Of a DNA stretch of 5,865 nt, positions 4,992-5,865 are shown in pieces. The stretch comes from JBFJWU01 sp041623475 [NCBI: bacterium] (lineage in GTDB: Bacteria > J088), in the NCBI GenBank assembly GCA_041623475.1, contig JBFJWU010000225.1, positions 1-5,865 on the forward strand, in the 5' to 3' direction. Positions within the stretch are counted from its first letter, which is position 1; every line of letters starts with the position of its first letter. Position numbers and translations under genes: made by a program. The notes beneath the pieces are model-generated. The model made no database searches and was not told the DNA's origin. It worked only from the letters and a program-made list of their open reading frames with translations.

Positions 4992-5865
4992 GTGCTGGTC
5001 TGCGATCGCTCCAGGTAGCCGCGGGCGTATTCGATGATGTCCGGCGCGCCGCGTTTCAAGTCAACCAGCGGCTTGTAGCCCAGGTCCCGTTTGGCCTTGT
5101 CGATCCGAAATGTGCAGGTCAGGGTGATCTTGTCGATGGCGGCTACCTGCAGTAATGGTTCGGGGGCACCCAGGCGATGGAACAGCTCGCCCAGCCACGC
5201 TGCCCAGCGCAACGGTGCCGCCGGTATATGCCGCTTGGGGTGGGGGTAGCCCAGACCCTCAACAATCGGGCGGTACCAGTCGTACGTATTCATCGGTTCG
5301 TCATCGGTGATCAGGTAGGCCTGTCCACCGACGACGTCCGGCCGGTTACGAAGGCCAATGGCCGCCAGAATCAAGCCCTCGACGACGTTTTCCACGTGGG
5401 TGGAATCCGTCCGGGCTTTGCCATCGCCAATCAGGACTACGTAGCGACCTTTGGCAACCTCGTCCAGGAATTTGGTCAACATGATTGATCCGTCATCCGG
5501 TCCCCAGACGCCGCCAGGACGGATGGCCGCAGTGCGGATCCCGTCACCGTCCGCGGCCAGGACCAGCCGCTCGGCGGCGATCTTGGTCGTGGTGTACAGG
5601 TCACGGGCGCTGTCAGCGTACGGAGTTTCTTCGTCGCCCATCTCGACGGTACCCGCGATGCCGACATTGTGGCTGCTGGTATGGACGAATGCACCGGCGC
5701 CCGCGTCCAGGGCTGCCTTTAATACGTTGGCGGTGCCGTCGACGTTGACGCTGGTTACCAGCTCGCGCGCCGCCGGTCGGGCCATTCGCAGCAGGTTGAT
5801 AATCGCTGCCGTATGGAACACGGTATCGACCCCTTCGCATGCGGTCCGGGCCAGGTCCGCATCGC
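4988..5865 (-). CDS. Extended short-chain dehydrogenase, 3-beta-HSD / NSDHL-like, N-terminus off the right edge
   Basis: The frame is open to the right edge; 291 complete residues are visible and the start codon plus the glycine-rich NAD(P) loop are outside. The GTG near 5821 is an internal valine: upstream codons continue the family sequence (GVDTVFHTAA). Visible landmarks are VNVDGTANVL (38-48), the serine of VHTSS (60-64), the catalytic Y90-TTT-K94, RPGGVWGPDD (115-124), and the segment RTDSTHVENVVEG (151-163) typical of the 3-beta-hydroxysteroid dehydrogenase/isomerase family (PF01073). GQAYLITDDEP (180-190) and GLGYPHPK (203-210) resemble sterol-4-carboxylate 3-dehydrogenases; the related OleD reductases of long-chain olefin synthesis are the main alternative. 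It should oxidise or reduce a 3-hydroxy/3-oxo group on a sterol-like or long-chain substrate with NAD(P), in the cytoplasm. It is translated directly before the EthD-like gene. Confidence 0.9.
   Translation of the reverse strand, partial: DADLARTACEGVDTVFHTAAIINLLRMARPAARELVTSVNVDGTANVLKAALDAGAGAFVHTSSHNVGIAGTVEMGDEETPYADSARDLYTTTKIAAERLVLAADGDGIRTAAIRPGGVWGPDDGSIMLTKFLDEVAKGRYVVLIGDGKARTDSTHVENVVEGLILAAIGLRNRPDVVGGQAYLITDDEPMNTYDWYRPIVEGLGYPHPKRHIPAAPLRWAAWLGELFHRLGAPEPLLQVAAIDKITLTCTFRIDKAKRDLGYKPLVDLKRGAPDIIEYARGYLERSQTST

Noticed and set aside
5819-5821. GTG as the true start of the SDR
   Set aside because: The frame stays open to the right edge, and upstream codons give the expected family sequence before VFHTAA, so the gene continues outside the window.

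Overview
The window looks like an ordinary stretch of chromosome from a moderately GC-rich Gram-negative bacterium. Signal peptides of Sec type, a long-chain-type acyl-CoA dehydrogenase, an EstB-like serine hydrolase, a sterol-dehydrogenase-like SDR and an EthD-type protein together suggest a proteobacterium with a lipid- or steroid-degrading lifestyle. A marine or environmental gammaproteobacterium is my guess; this is inferred from gene content only, and no ribosomal or other marker gene is present.

Layout. Three blocks are visible. (1) Positions 1-2336, minus strand: a cytoplasmic class C beta-lactamase-fold serine hydrolase, then a small exported or lipid-anchored protein whose start overlaps the hydrolase stop by 4 bases, then, after a 51-base gap, a secreted DUF3604 (PHP-like metal-binding) protein that runs off the left edge. 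(2) Positions 2486-4226, plus strand: an acyl-CoA dehydrogenase starting at GTG behind a strong AAGGAG site, divergent from block 1 across a 149-base intergenic region, followed by a DUF1353 protein. The 154 bases between these two genes hold two stem-loops and a plausible sigma70-type promoter. (3) Positions 4245-5865, minus strand: a 3-beta-HSD/NSDHL-like short-chain dehydrogenase entering from the right edge, and an EthD-like two-domain protein that starts inside its stop codon (GTGA overlap). Blocks 2 and 3 converge with only 18 bases between stop codons.

How the genes may work together. The dehydrogenase of block 2 acts in acyl-CoA beta-oxidation. The SDR/EthD pair is probably one translationally coupled unit acting on a hydroxylated (sterol-like or 3-hydroxy/3-oxo acid) substrate. 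The hydrolase could release acids or alcohols that feed such pathways. DUF3604, the small exported protein and DUF1353 have no established function. No rRNA, tRNA, CRISPR array, insertion sequence, phage integrase or attachment site was seen. I found no convincing new multi-gene system; the points most worth a look are the hydrolase/lipoprotein/DUF3604 operon, the His-to-Gln change in the EthD-like protein, and the isolated DUF1353 gene with its structured leader.
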